From assembly GCF_000330705.1 (NCBI RefSeq), contig NZ_ANAM01000010.1, forward strand, positions 62,001-126,000: a DNA stretch of 64,000 nucleotides, in the 5' to 3' direction. The DNA is from Salinicoccus carnicancri Crm (GTDB lineage: Bacteria > Bacillota > Bacilli > Staphylococcales > Salinicoccaceae). Positions 46,103 through 55,072 of the stretch are shown here, piece by piece; positions within the stretch are counted from its first letter, which is position 1, and every line of letters starts with the position of its first letter. Position numbers and translations under genes: made by a program. Under the pieces are notes generated by a model that made no database searches, was not told where the DNA came from, and was given only the letters and a program-made list of their open reading frames with translations.

Positions 46103-46798
46103 ATGGAAAAGAAAAAGAAATCACTTCTGTCTTTCGCCCCATACTTTCTGGGCGGACTGATAGTCGGGATGGTCATATTGAATTTTGAGGCATTGAGCGG
46201 AATAGGCACCTTCGTAACCGAACTGAGCATCACCGGCCTCGCTGCCGCGGCAATCTTTACAGTGCTCGGCATATCAGGATTCTTCCAGCTGAAAAGCCAC
46301 GCATCAAAGCGGGATGGTGATATGGATGAAGATGAATCCGAACAGTATATGTACAGGAAATATGCCGACAATTCCCTCTGCATACAGACCGGGCTGGTTC
46401 TCAGCCTCCTGGTGACCGGCGTTGCCATCATCCAGCAGACAGATGCATGGATATTTACCGCTTCAGGCATAACGATGCTCGCCGCACTGCTGTTTTTATT
46501 CCTCCTGCCGACACTGTTGCACGTAATGTACCCGGAACGCGACCTGCCATCATCCAGCGATTCGGACTTCGCAGACAAACTGCTGCATGCCTCCGACGAA
46601 GGTGAACGTCACGTCATGCTCGAAGGGCTGTACAAAACATTCAATACGATCAACGGCACATTATTCCTCGGCCTGGTGATCCTGATGATGTATTCCATAT
46701 CCACAGGAGACAACCAGATATTCGGCATGATTGTCATCGCGGCAACGCTCATCACCGCAAATGTCAGATATGTGACGTCAATCAGGGATAGAGGATGA
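46103..46798 (+). CDS. DUF3169 family membrane protein
   Basis: A 231-aa membrane protein with six hydrophobic segments in three pairs (residues about 12-30, 38-60, 98-115, 120-145, 183-200, 206-222) and a charged linker with a poly-acidic stretch (GDMDEDESEQY). This and the preceding XRE gene match the usual DUF3169 arrangement. Its ribosome site GAGGAG is inside the end of the XRE gene. Function unknown; the partner HTH suggests a regulated membrane response. Confidence 0.8.
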   Translation: MEKKKKSLLSFAPYFLGGLIVGMVILNFEALSGIGTFVTELSITGLAAAAIFTVLGISGFFQLKSHASKRDGDMDEDESEQYMYRKYADNSLCIQTGLVLSLLVTGVAIIQQTDAWIFTASGITMLAALLFLFLLPTLLHVMYPERDLPSSSDSDFADKLLHASDEGERHVMLEGLYKTFNTINGTLFLGLVILMMYSISTGDNQIFGMIVIAATLITANVRYVTSIRDRG

Positions 46799-46802
46799 AA
46801 AT

Positions 46803-46832
46803 AAGAGGCATGGGTTAAACCCATGCCTCTTT
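46803..46832. terminator. Bidirectional terminator
   Basis: AAGAGGCATGGGTT and AACCCATGCCTCTT pair almost end to end with a minimal loop. It separates the convergent DUF3169 and GntP-family genes. Confidence 0.8.
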
Positions 46833-46837
46833 AAAGA

Positions 46838-48172
46838 CTATATCATCAGTGTTACAAAATGCATTATATATACAATGGTGAGTCCGGTCAGTCCGGCCAC
46901 GAACCCGCCGAGTGACCACGCTTGTAACGTCTGTGGCACAGTCAGGTTCCCAAATCTGTTGACTACCCAGAATCCTGAATCGTTTGGCAGTGACAGTCCG
47001 ATGGCTCCAGAACATATTGCGAGTGCGAGCAGCACCGGGGAGACGGCAAGGTCTGCAATCTGCGGTCCGAGTATGCTGGAAGTAGTCACCAATGCAACAG
47101 TTGCCGAACCAAGTGAAGCTCTGAGTATCTGCGTGAATATGAATGCCAGGAGCAGGATGTGGATATTGAAGCCTGTCATCATGTCGATGAGGTAGTCCCC
47201 CATGCCGCTTGCGTTGATGACCGCACCAAATGCACCGCCGGCACCGGTGATGAGAAGGATGCTTCCGGCGTCTGCCATGGACTGGTTGAATTGTGCAGCG
47301 TAGTCCCCTGCAATATAAGGTCTCAGCACAATCAGCGCAACGAGCACACTAATAAGGAGCGCAACGTTCTTATCCCCGACGAATGCAAAGAAGCTTGAAA
47401 GCGGATTGTCCGGAATGAGAAGGTCCGCCACGGTATTGCTGAGAATAAGAACAATCGGCAGAAGGAGCAGACCGAATGACAGCTTTTTCGTAATCTGTTT
47501 CTTCGTTCCTGTGTCCCGGGCCACTTCCTCCCCCAGTTCCTCCATCTCTTCTTCCACGTCTTTAATATTCATGCGTCTACCGATGAACATGCCGTAGCCA
47601 TATCCTCCTACGAGTGTTGCTGCCACTGCTGTGAAAGCACCGAAGATGAGGAATACCCCGAGATCCACACCAACATTATCCGCAACAACCAGCGGTCCAG
47701 GTGTCGGTATGACCATGCTGTGCGAAACGATCAGACCGACCGCAAGTGCAGTCACGAAGGAAATCTTGGCAATACCCGTCTTCGTCGCAAGGCTCTTTAT
47801 CACTTTGTTGAGAATGACGAATGCGGCATCGAAGAATACAGGGATGGATACAAGCGTCCCCGTCATAGCGAGCCCCGCCGGAGATTTCCTGACTCCCGTC
47901 ACACTCAGGATACCTTCGGCAATCTTCTCGACTGCACCGGATTTTGCCAGGAACTGTCCGAATACGATTCCGAGCCCGATCAGGATGCCGACGCCGGCCA
48001 ATGTACCGCCGAAGCCTTCTGCGATGATTGTCGATGCCTCCGCTATCGGTGTCCCGACAGCCAGGGCAAGACCGAAGGATATGATCAGCAGTGCGATGAA
48101 TGGTTCCACCTTGAATTTCAATATGAGTAAAAACAGTACAATGAGCGCTATCAGGAATAATATCAGTAACAT
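46838..48172 (-). CDS. GntP family permease of the tetronate operon
   Basis: A 444-aa membrane carrier with about 12 hydrophobic segments. GntP family motifs: SHSMVIPTPGPLVVADNVG near residue 150, ITGAGGAFGAVINASGMGDY near residue 300 and LSLPNDSGFWVVNRFGN near residue 380. It is clearly different from the GntP at 37883. It is the last gene of an operon with an OtnK-like kinase and an LtnD-like dehydrogenase, so a four-carbon sugar acid such as threonate or erythronate is the likely cargo. Confidence 0.88.
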   Translation of the reverse strand: MLLILFLIALIVLFLLILKFKVEPFIALLIISFGLALAVGTPIAEASTIIAEGFGGTLAGVGILIGLGIVFGQFLAKSGAVEKIAEGILSVTGVRKSPAGLAMTGTLVSIPVFFDAAFVILNKVIKSLATKTGIAKISFVTALAVGLIVSHSMVIPTPGPLVVADNVGVDLGVFLIFGAFTAVAATLVGGYGYGMFIGRRMNIKDVEEEMEELGEEVARDTGTKKQITKKLSFGLLLLPIVLILSNTVADLLIPDNPLSSFFAFVGDKNVALLISVLVALIVLRPYIAGDYAAQFNQSMADAGSILLITGAGGAFGAVINASGMGDYLIDMMTGFNIHILLLAFIFTQILRASLGSATVALVTTSSILGPQIADLAVSPVLLALAICSGAIGLSLPNDSGFWVVNRFGNLTVPQTLQAWSLGGFVAGLTGLTIVYIMHFVTLMI

Positions 48173-48177
48173 TGCTC

Positions 48178-49560
48178 CTACTCCCCTCTGTTCAACTTAC
48201 TGTAGACTGCATGCAATGTTTCCTGAGTCCCCACATTTCCCGGGAAAACGATGTATGGCATGTTCGGATATTTTGCTTCCTCTGAGGTCTTCCATACCGG
48301 GATCCCTTTTTCCGCCTGCCCCAGTACACGTGCCTTTTTGATTCCCAGACCGATGGTTGCCACATCACTCGAAGTGATTCCACCTTTCGCTATGATGAAC
48401 TTCGGCTTAATTTCCAGTGTGGAGACAATTTCTACAAGACTTTCCGAAATCCGTTTTGAAATCTTGAGGCTCTCTTCCCTGTCTTCTGTTTTGACCAGGT
48501 TGCGGGAAGTATAGACGACCGCATTCCTGCCTCCTCCGATGGCATCCTCGATCTGATGCTTCATATTATCAACATAGCGTGCGAGTCCCTCACTGTCCCT
48601 CACTTTCTCAACATCGAACTCGAACGTTTCAATCCCGTCGTGTTCCATGAGGTAGTTCAGCTGCTGTGTCGTTTTTTCGACATGGGAGCCGACAACAACG
48701 ATTCCGCCCCGTCCGTCCTCTTTTTGCACCATCTGATCCGCCTGCAGGATTTCACCCGGTGTCGCACAGATCGATTTGACGAACGAAGCGGCTGTACGGA
48801 AGATGAATTTCCTGTCTTCCCTGTTCAGATAATCCATCAGTACCGACGTGAAGAAGGCGAGATCATTATCATGCACCGAGTCGACAACCACTTTGTCGAA
48901 TCCTGACAATGAATCAAAAAATTCCAGGAGCTGTGCATCATCGCACCCTCTCAGCATGTCCAGATCGATGTGTTTCACATCGCTGCTGTCCACTTCACCA
49001 CCGCTCTTCTCTGCGATGTAGTCCGCCATCGTTGTGGATTTGAAGCCGAATGTAGAATCATTGGCGAATTCACTTTCACTGACAGGGATGAACGCATCCC
49101 CCTCAACCAGGTAATGGATGCCTTCATGCGTATAGCGTCCGCCTTCGAAAAATGAAGGGATATAGAATACCGCATCGAATCCCCCTTCACTTTCCTCATC
49201 CAGCACTTTCGGCTCGAGATAGGAATGCCCTCTCAGAGTCGAATCCCCGCGGCTGATGATCATGTACTGCTGATCCAGATCCTTCGATACTTTGTCGATG
49301 ACCGCAGTGATCTCCCTGTGTACACGGACTGTCTCCTCCTCGGAGAACGCCCTTGAATTCGTCATGATATAGAACATGTTATTATCGGACCGGAATCCGT
49401 CCCTGACATATTCCTCTTCCCAGGAAGTGTATACGTTCAGATCTTTCACAGTCTGAGTCCCTGTCGGGTCGTCATCGAGGACGATGACTTTATAGTTGAA
49501 ATTCTCAAAATCACGTATATTTCCACAATCCATTACATTTTCAAGCAGTTCCTTATTCAT
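48178..49560 (-). CDS. Four-carbon acid sugar kinase (OtnK/DtnK-like)
   Basis: A 460-aa kinase of the former DUF1537 family. KVIVLDDDPTGTQTVKDLNVY is the N-terminal substrate domain signature, with YIMTNSRAFSEEE and IISRGDSTLRGHSYLEP after it. The C-terminal nucleotide domain has FIIAKGGITSSDVATIGLG and VFPGNVGTQETL. Members phosphorylate 3-oxo-tetronate, tetronates or related acids. ATG 49560 lies six bases after AGGTG; ATG 49566 abuts it. It follows the dehydrogenase by nine bases. The DUF1537 protein normally hands its product to an aldolase, which is absent here. Confidence 0.87.
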   Translation of the reverse strand: MNKELLENVMDCGNIRDFENFNYKVIVLDDDPTGTQTVKDLNVYTSWEEEYVRDGFRSDNNMFYIMTNSRAFSEEETVRVHREITAVIDKVSKDLDQQYMIISRGDSTLRGHSYLEPKVLDEESEGGFDAVFYIPSFFEGGRYTHEGIHYLVEGDAFIPVSESEFANDSTFGFKSTTMADYIAEKSGGEVDSSDVKHIDLDMLRGCDDAQLLEFFDSLSGFDKVVVDSVHDNDLAFFTSVLMDYLNREDRKFIFRTAASFVKSICATPGEILQADQMVQKEDGRGGIVVVGSHVEKTTQQLNYLMEHDGIETFEFDVEKVRDSEGLARYVDNMKHQIEDAIGGGRNAVVYTSRNLVKTEDREESLKISKRISESLVEIVSTLEIKPKFIIAKGGITSSDVATIGLGIKKARVLGQAEKGIPVWKTSEEAKYPNMPYIVFPGNVGTQETLHAVYSKLNRGE

Positions 49561-49569
49561 ATCCATCAC

Positions 49570-50445
49570 CTACATATTATTGATTCGTTCAATATATTTG
49601 ATAACTCCGGAGTGGTCGTTCATGCCGTTGCCGTTGATCACTTCGGATTTGTACATCTCTTTCACCATGTTGGACAGCGGCAGCGAGAGCTGTTCTGCAT
49701 CACTTGTGGAAGTGACATTGTACAGATCCTTATAGTTGATGTTGATCGTGCCGCCCGGATTGTAATCCTCAGCAATCATTTTGGGGAACTTCGCCTCCAT
49801 CACGTTCGAACCCGCCAGGCCGTTCCTGATCGCCTCGAACATCGCTTCAAGATCAATGTCGAATTTCTTCGCCATGACAACCGCTTCTGAAAGCGCAGCG
49901 ATGTTAACGTTTACAATAATCTGATTGGACAGTTTGACTGTACTGCCTGCACCAATGTCCCCCACCCTGATGACCGATTTGGACATCGAGGCAACGATTT
50001 CTTCAACACGCGCAAAATGTTCCTCCCTGCAGCCGGCCATGACCGAAAGCTCGCCTGTAATCGCCAGAGGTTCCCCGCCACTTACCGGTGCATCTGCAAA
50101 AATAACTTTCTTTGCCTCAAGCTTTGCACCGATTTCAATGGAATCAGTAGGCGTCAGTGAACTCATATCCACCACAACCTGACCTTCTTTCAAATGCGGA
50201 TACAGGCCATTTTCGGCATCCAGAAGGACCGACTTCACGATTGCACCATTCGGCAGCATCGTAATGAACGCTTCTGCATTCTCCGCCATCTCCTGCAGAC
50301 TCGCCACAGCAGTCGCCCCATGCGATACCGCCATTTCAACCGCTTCTGCATTAAGGTCGTTCACATATACTGTATGGTTGTCTTTCAACAGATTCTTGAC
50401 CATTGGAGCACCCATGATGCCCAAGCCGATAAAACCAATTTTCAT
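49570..50445 (-). CDS. NAD(P)-dependent beta-hydroxyacid dehydrogenase (LtnD/GarR-like)
   Basis: A 291-aa enzyme of the 3-hydroxyisobutyrate dehydrogenase family. The Rossmann motif is GFIGLGIMGAPMVKNLLKD, DAPVSGGEPLA is the substrate loop, and the catalytic Lys is in GAGSTVKLSNQIIVNVN. With the adjacent OtnK-like kinase and GntP permease, the likely reaction is C2 oxidation of L-threonate or D-erythronate; tartronate-semialdehyde reductase is the alternative. GGGAGAG lies six bases before the ATG. It is the first gene of the operon, opposite the GntR regulator. Confidence 0.87.
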   Translation of the reverse strand: MKIGFIGLGIMGAPMVKNLLKDNHTVYVNDLNAEAVEMAVSHGATAVASLQEMAENAEAFITMLPNGAIVKSVLLDAENGLYPHLKEGQVVVDMSSLTPTDSIEIGAKLEAKKVIFADAPVSGGEPLAITGELSVMAGCREEHFARVEEIVASMSKSVIRVGDIGAGSTVKLSNQIIVNVNIAALSEAVVMAKKFDIDLEAMFEAIRNGLAGSNVMEAKFPKMIAEDYNPGGTININYKDLYNVTSTSDAEQLSLPLSNMVKEMYKSEVINGNGMNDHSGVIKYIERINNM

Positions 50446-50459
50446 ACTATTCTCTCCCT

Positions 50460-50514
50460 TGGAAACGTTTACTCAAAAATATTGTATACTATTTTAATTA
50501 AAATGTATACATTT
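50460..50514. promoter_or_regulatory. Shared control region: cre-like site and two GntR-type operators
   Basis: TGGAAACGTTTACT (50460-50473) matches the cre consensus at 12 of 14 positions. ATTGTATACTAT (50481-50492) and AATGTATACATT (50502-50513) are two GTATAC-centred repeats matching the T-GTATAC-A pattern of FCD-type GntR regulators. They lie between the dehydrogenase and the divergent GntR gene, so they can control both. Confidence 0.7.
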
Positions 50515-50557
50515 ATTAACCAGAATCATTCTTGTATAATGAATTTGAGGTGAGGTC

Positions 50558-51151
50558 ATGGAGAAAAATCTAACTTTATATGAAAAAGTAAGGGAAGATA
50601 TATTGAGCGGAAAATTCGGTGAGAATGAAAAGATGACGGAGATCAAACTCGCAAAAAAATACGAGGTGAGCAGGACACCGATCAGAGAAGTATTGAAACA
50701 GCTGGAGTTCGAGTACCTCGTCAAGGACGGGTACATATACAAGCCCTCTCCCGAAGATTACAGGAATCTCTTCGAGATGCGGACACTCATTGAAACACAC
50801 GCAATCGAAAAAGCAATACTGCTGTTCGGCCCATCCGATATCAATGACCTCAAAAATTCCATTGAAAAAGCATACGCAGGGCCCGAAGATGAAACACTGG
50901 CCGCCAATAAATATTTCCACGATAAATTGATCAGTTCCATCAGGAACCCCTTCCTGAGTGAGACCTATGAACGGATGAATTCCATCATCTACCTGTTTAG
51001 CAGGACAGTCGTAGAAAGGCAGCGGCCGAACCTGATTGAGGAGCATGCACAGATTGTCGGAGCAATAGAAGAGCGGGATGTGGAAAAAGGGAAGCGACTG
51101 ATCGGGGAGCACCTGGATAAGGATCTGGAGTTCTCGCTTTACTATATGTGA
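50558..51151 (+). CDS. GntR family regulator, FCD type
   Basis: A 197-aa regulator. The winged helix (residues about 5-65) contains YEVSRTPIREVLKQLE, and the C-terminal all-helical FCD domain (about 72-195) has MRTLIETHAIEKA, the metal/effector His in YFHDKLISSIRNP, and EEHAQIVGAIEERDVEKG. GAGGTGAGG stands before the ATG. It is divergent from the tetronate operon and should bind the paired GTATAC sites, released by a sugar acid. Confidence 0.9.
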   Translation: MEKNLTLYEKVREDILSGKFGENEKMTEIKLAKKYEVSRTPIREVLKQLEFEYLVKDGYIYKPSPEDYRNLFEMRTLIETHAIEKAILLFGPSDINDLKNSIEKAYAGPEDETLAANKYFHDKLISSIRNPFLSETYERMNSIIYLFSRTVVERQRPNLIEEHAQIVGAIEERDVEKGKRLIGEHLDKDLEFSLYYM

Positions 51152-51180
51152 ATTGATTATCAGTTTTTTTATACCGAGGC

Positions 51181-51215
51181 GGATGCTTTTTTCTGAGGCA
51201 TCCATTTTCTTTTTC
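51181..51215 (+). terminator. Terminator after the GntR gene
   Basis: GGATGC (51181-51186) pairs with GCATCC (51198-51203), then ATTTTCTTTTTC. Confidence 0.65.
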
Positions 51216-51277
51216 AGCTGTAATGTATTACAATGTGTTACAAGATAGGCGCACTCAAACAGAAAGGATTGATGTTG

Positions 51278-51502
51278 ATGAGTACAATCACGGTGCGGAT
51301 GAACAAGGACGAGCAGGAAGTGTTTGAGACGTATGCGAAACTCCGGGGTGTACCTCTGTCCACCATTATGAAGCAGACGCTTGAAGAAAAAATAGAAGAT
51401 GAATTCGACGTTTAGGTGCTTAAATCCTACGAAGCCGACGTCCAAAATGACGACGTGACCCTTTACGATCATGATGACGTGAAGCGGATGCTCGGTCTAT
51501 AG
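51278..51502 (+). pseudogene. RelB-like antitoxin interrupted by in-frame TAG
   Basis: The frame begins MSTITVRMNKDEQEVFET, a ribbon-helix-helix antitoxin start, and stops at TAG 51413-51415 after 45 codons. The same frame reads on as VLKSYEADVQNDDVTLYDHD, then DVKRMLGL and TAG at 51500-51502, which is the toxin-binding tail seen in intact members. The toxin ATG follows one base later. A single base change to AAG, CAG or GAG would restore a 74-codon gene. AAAGGA lies upstream; ATG 51272 is an alternative start. The truncated product keeps its DNA-binding part but loses the toxin-binding tail. Confidence 0.75.
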
Positions 51503-51503
51503 C

Positions 51504-51773
51504 ATGGCGTATCAGGTTGTATATGAAAAGCGGGCCGTAAAAAGCCTGAAAAAGATTGATAAGGGCCAACAGCGTATGATTGTCGCATGGATTGAAAAGA
51601 ACCTGAAGGGGACAATGCATCCGAGGCAGCACGGGCAGCCACTGAAAGGTGAACTGAAGGACTATTGGCGCTATCGCGTCGGACGTTACCGCATCCTGGC
51701 TGATATCGATGGGGATGAAATCAAAATCATTGTAGTAGATATCGTCCACCGTAAAGACATTTATAAATTATAG
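51504..51773 (+). CDS. RelE/ParE family toxin
   Basis: An 89-aa type II toxin, probably an mRNA interferase. The fold is clear: YQVVYEKRAVKSLKKID at the start, LKGELKDYWRYRVGRYRILADI in the core with the basic/aromatic residues of the active site (R and Y pairs), and VVDIVHRKDIYKL at the end. It follows the broken antitoxin by one base, the usual coupled arrangement. The toxin frame is intact, so it may be silenced by polarity, weakly active, or neutralised in trans. Confidence 0.85.
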   Translation: MAYQVVYEKRAVKSLKKIDKGQQRMIVAWIEKNLKGTMHPRQHGQPLKGELKDYWRYRVGRYRILADIDGDEIKIIVVDIVHRKDIYKL

Positions 51774-52376
51774 CGGGTAAATAAGCGCAATCAGTCCGAC
51801 ATGAGCGATTCAACCTGAACAAAAAAAACGAGCATATGCCCGTCTGATTCCTCATTATTTATTTCCAACCGTCGTTCTCATCGAGTGTAATGTCATCGAG
51901 ATCGACATCTGTGACTTCTTCGACACTATACGTTTTGACACCAGTATCTTTCAGGCGTTCTTTGACGATCTGCGCGTCAATAGTGTCTTCCAGCGCTTCG
52001 ATTTCTTTATCCATAAACTCACAGTCTCTTCATTCTCCATCTCTATCTGTTCAAGCAGTATCTTGGCATTCTCTCTGGTCAATCTTTCAAATCTTTACTT
52101 GAAGGAAACTTTTTATTTAAATATCTATTAAAGTAGTATTGACCTATGAATAAAATTTTTGTTTGTCAAAATAAGCCAGACAGTTCTCTATCACCCACGT
52201 AAATCAAAAAGACTTCCTGGGTAGATAATTCCCCTCTGGATGCGGCTGATGATACAAATTCCTGATCAATTTGATTGAAATCCATATAGTCTCGGTAAAA
52301 TACAAATATTAAATATGGGATTATTAATACAAGGAAGGGAATAGACGAAATTTTATAAACGGATAGAAAGTGTTCC
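51774..52376. other. Gene-poor gap with degraded sequence
   Basis: Besides the remnant at 51859-52094 there is a possible 39-codon minus-strand frame (52166-52285, MDFNQIDQEFVSSAASRGEL...) with a hydrophobic open stretch before it but no start or ribosome site that supports the longer form. The rest is A+T-rich with no clear gene. The whole gap looks like decayed accessory DNA at the edge of the oxygenase island. Confidence 0.4.
51859..52094 (-). pseudogene. Frameshifted remnant, possibly a second antitoxin
   Basis: Two minus-strand frames join into one plausible short protein. The first (from 52094, with an upstream in-frame stop and no start) reads LTRENAKILLEQIEMENEE; the second, 51859-52014, reads MDKEIEALEDTIDAQIVKER, continues KTYSVEEVTDVDLDD and stops. 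The shift is by one base near 52014. The acidic, helical content recalls antitoxin C-termini, but I do not recognise the family. It lies beside the damaged relBE unit. Confidence 0.4.
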
Positions 52377-53033
52377 TTAACTCAAATGATATGAGATTAT
52401 ATCTTTAATATGGTCCATTGTTTTTTTGGTCGCTTCTTCAGCACTCAAATGACGACGATTGTTCAATATAGTAACTAACATGCCCTGCCATATCAATACT
52501 GTCTTTTCATTAATCTTAGTTGCTTCGCTTTCTGAAAACGCCCCTTCTTCTACAGACTTATCCAAGGCATTCCGGCTTCTTGTTGAGTAATTATACTCTG
52601 TTATAAAAGTATGTATGTCTTCCGTTACTTCACCGAACAGATTAGACTGGTATACACCGTAATAATATTTTAATAACTCTTCAGGATTCTCTCCTAAGTC
52701 TTTCAGAAAAATAGCATAATATATTTCAGGTTCTTCAAAAGAATGCTGGCAGAAACTTTCCCAGCTTAATAAATATTGATCGACTGAAGTTTCCCCTTTC
52801 TCCATATATTCCGGGAGTTCTTCAATGAATTTATTTAAATATTTTAATGCCGCAAAAAAAATCAGATGAGAAACTTCTTGGAAATAATTATATATCGTAG
52901 CACTGTTGTAACCGGCTTTATCAGCAATTTCACGTATAGTAACATTTTCAATGCCTTTCTGCTCAATAATTTCAGTCGTTGCCTCAACAAAATATTGCCA
53001 CATCCGCTGCATCTGTATCTCTTTGTTTCCCAT
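52377..53033 (-). CDS. TetR family regulator
   Basis: A 218-aa regulator with an N-terminal TetR HTH (residues about 10-60, VTIREIADKAGYNSATIYNYF) and a helical ligand domain with an aromatic-rich middle (YYAIFLKDLGENPEELLKYYYGVY). It lies downstream, in the same direction as the aldehyde dehydrogenase and oxygenase genes but separated by a 460-base gap. It is the only regulator in the island and the best candidate for its control. Effector unknown. Confidence 0.85.
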   Translation of the reverse strand: MGNKEIQMQRMWQYFVEATTEIIEQKGIENVTIREIADKAGYNSATIYNYFQEVSHLIFFAALKYLNKFIEELPEYMEKGETSVDQYLLSWESFCQHSFEEPEIYYAIFLKDLGENPEELLKYYYGVYQSNLFGEVTEDIHTFITEYNYSTRSRNALDKSVEEGAFSESEATKINEKTVLIWQGMLVTILNNRRHLSAEEATKKTMDHIKDIISYHLS

Positions 53034-53493
53034 TCAAAACCACTCTCTTACTAAATAATATATTTCTGATTCTATTACTATAAAATCAAACCTATTTATA
53101 CTATATAGGTTTTTAAATAACGAATCAAACTAGGGTATTTAAACACTATGGACTATTTTATAACTCCAAAATAGCTCCAAAGCAAAAAGGAAGCATCCGA
53201 GTCTAATGTATGGCTCTTGACCACTATTCATAAAACCGGAGAAATGCTTCCACTAATAACATGTTGAGAATAAGTATATTTTTATCTCTGCATGACGAAT
53301 TGCAATAATCAGTGTAACACCTGAAATAAGGGGATTAAATCAACTATGATAGTCTCGTGCAGCATATAGATTGCCATATATGATATCGACACGGAGCAGC
53401 TGTAATGTGCGGCCTACATCTTGCCTCATTCAAATGAACCCTTGGAAACGTTCCGATCTGCCGTCAGGAGACACTTGAGTTTACATCATATTT
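53034..53493. other. Non-coding gap, with one long-loop inverted repeat
   Basis: No gene is visible. GGAAGCAT (53189-53196) and ATGCTTCC (53244-53251) are inverted around about 47 bases and are followed on the minus strand by TTTTTGC, so the pair may end the aldehyde dehydrogenase transcript or be the trace of a lost element. The A+T-rich part 53034-53160 should contain the TetR promoter. Confidence 0.35.
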
Positions 53494-54924
53494 TTACCAA
53501 GCATAATAGCCTTTTAATGCTTTAACCTCTAAAAATTCTTCGATTCCATAATCTCCCCATTCACGCCCAATGCCTGAATGTTTATAACCGCCGAATGGAA
53601 GATCTGGTGTGCCCGCATTTTCATTGATTACAATGCTTCCGGCTTCAAGTGCATTCGCAACCTTCTGTACATTCTCCCTGTTTTCTCCCATTACATAACC
53701 GCAGAGACCAAAATTCGTATCATTAGCTATATCGATAGCTTCATCAAGTGTACTATACGTGATGATTGACATCACTGGCCCGAAAATCTCCTCTTTGGCA
53801 ATTGTCATATCGTTATCTACATCACTAAATATCGTCGGTTTAACATAGTACCCTCTCTCTAGTCCCTCTGGCTTGCCTAGCCCACCAGTAATCAATGTAG
53901 CACCTTCATCGATACCTTTTTTAATGTACCCTTGCACAGCGTTGAATTGCTGCCTGCTGACTAAAGGTCCGATATCCATATTTTTTTCATTTGGATTACC
54001 AACTCTAACTGATTCCATATTTTGTTTAGCCTTCTCAATGAATTCATCTTTAATGGATTCTGGTATTAATGTTCTAGTTGCCGCATCACAAACTTGCCCT
54101 GAGTTGTCATAGACAAATTTTGTCGCTGATTTAGCTGCTTTGTCAACGTCAACATCATCCAGAATAATATAAGGCGACTTTCCTCCAAGTTCTAGCGAAA
54201 CTCTTTTGAAGTCTTGGCTTGAATTTCGCATAATTTTTGAACCTGCACTTTCTGAACCTGTAAATGACATCATACGAACATCTGGATGAGAAGACAATGC
54301 ATCTCCAATGACACTACCCCGGCCATTGACTAAATTGAACACCCCTTTTGGAACCCCGGAAGCTTGGATTACTTCCGCAAGTATAATAGCGGCAAATGGT
54401 GTTTCTACCGAGGGCTTTAGAATGACTGGGGAACCTGCGGCAAAAGCAGCAGCTAATTTCACAGAGGTTTGATTCGTTGGAAAGTTCCATGGTGTGACCA
54501 AACCTGTTACACCTATGCCTTCTTTGACAATTAATGAATCACCTCTTTTCTCTTTAAATGCAAAATCATCAAGCGCATCTCGCGCCTCTGAAAAGTGAAT
54601 CAGACCTTTCATGTAATGTGTCGTTTCTGATAATTCGCGTGGAGAACCTAGTTCTTCTGTAATGGCTTCAATAATATCTGTTTTACGCTTTTTATATTCT
54701 TCTACAATACGATTAAGCATATCTTGTCGCTCTTTAGTGGGTGTTTGTCTAAAATCAATATATGCCTTCTTAGCAGCTTCAACAGCTTTATTCACGTCTT
54801 CTTGAGTGCCTTTAGCAATTGTTCCCATAACTGATTCAGTAGCTGGATTAATGACTTCAATAGTTTCTTGACTCGTGCTATTGACCCATTCACCATCGAT
54901 GAACTGTTGGTTACTCGTTCTCAT
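53494..54924 (-). CDS. NAD-dependent aldehyde dehydrogenase, AldA-like
   Basis: A 476-aa [23 protein letters not shown] binds cofactor, the base Glu is in [11 protein letters not shown], the catalytic Cys is in [11 protein letters not shown], and [19 protein letters not shown] closes the protein. From memory it is very close in pattern to the staphylococcal AldA protein, so it may be native to the family. Next to a Rieske oxygenase it could oxidise an aldehyde released by C-N cleavage, for example malic semialdehyde from carnitine. GAAAGCCTCC-type pairing gives a GGAGG ribosome site before the ATG. Confidence 0.88.
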   Translation of the reverse strand: MRTSNQQFIDGEWVNSTSQETIEVINPATESVMGTIAKGTQEDVNKAVEAAKKAYIDFRQTPTKERQDMLNRIVEEYKKRKTDIIEAITEELGSPRELSETTHYMKGLIHFSEARDALDDFAFKEKRGDSLIVKEGIGVTGLVTPWNFPTNQTSVKLAAAFAAGSPVILKPSVETPFAAIILAEVIQASGVPKGVFNLVNGRGSVIGDALSSHPDVRMMSFTGSESAGSKIMRNSSQDFKRVSLELGGKSPYIILDDVDVDKAAKSATKFVYDNSGQVCDAATRTLIPESIKDEFIEKAKQNMESVRVGNPNEKNMDIGPLVSRQQFNAVQGYIKKGIDEGATLITGGLGKPEGLERGYYVKPTIFSDVDNDMTIAKEEIFGPVMSIITYSTLDEAIDIANDTNFGLCGYVMGENRENVQKVANALEAGSIVINENAGTPDLPFGGYKHSGIGREWGDYGIEEFLEVKALKGYYAW

Positions 54925-55072
54925 TTATGAAAGCCTCCTTCGGATATTTTAATTTACAGACTCCAATCCATTGTTTCAAACTCATAAAACCCCTACTGGA
55001 CTCCTGCAATGCCTTCCAACAAAATTAATGATCTGTGGCTGGTTCAACACCCAACCTATCAATTGATCATTA

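Noticed and set aside
52166-52285. 39-codon minus-strand frame after tetR
   Set aside because: No ribosome site at its ATG, and the longer open stretch before it has no start codon, so it is only noted in the gap entry.
53189-53251. GGAAGCAT/ATGCTTCC considered as ends of an insertion sequence
   Set aside because: Only about 47 bases lie between the arms and no transposase sequence or target duplication is visible.
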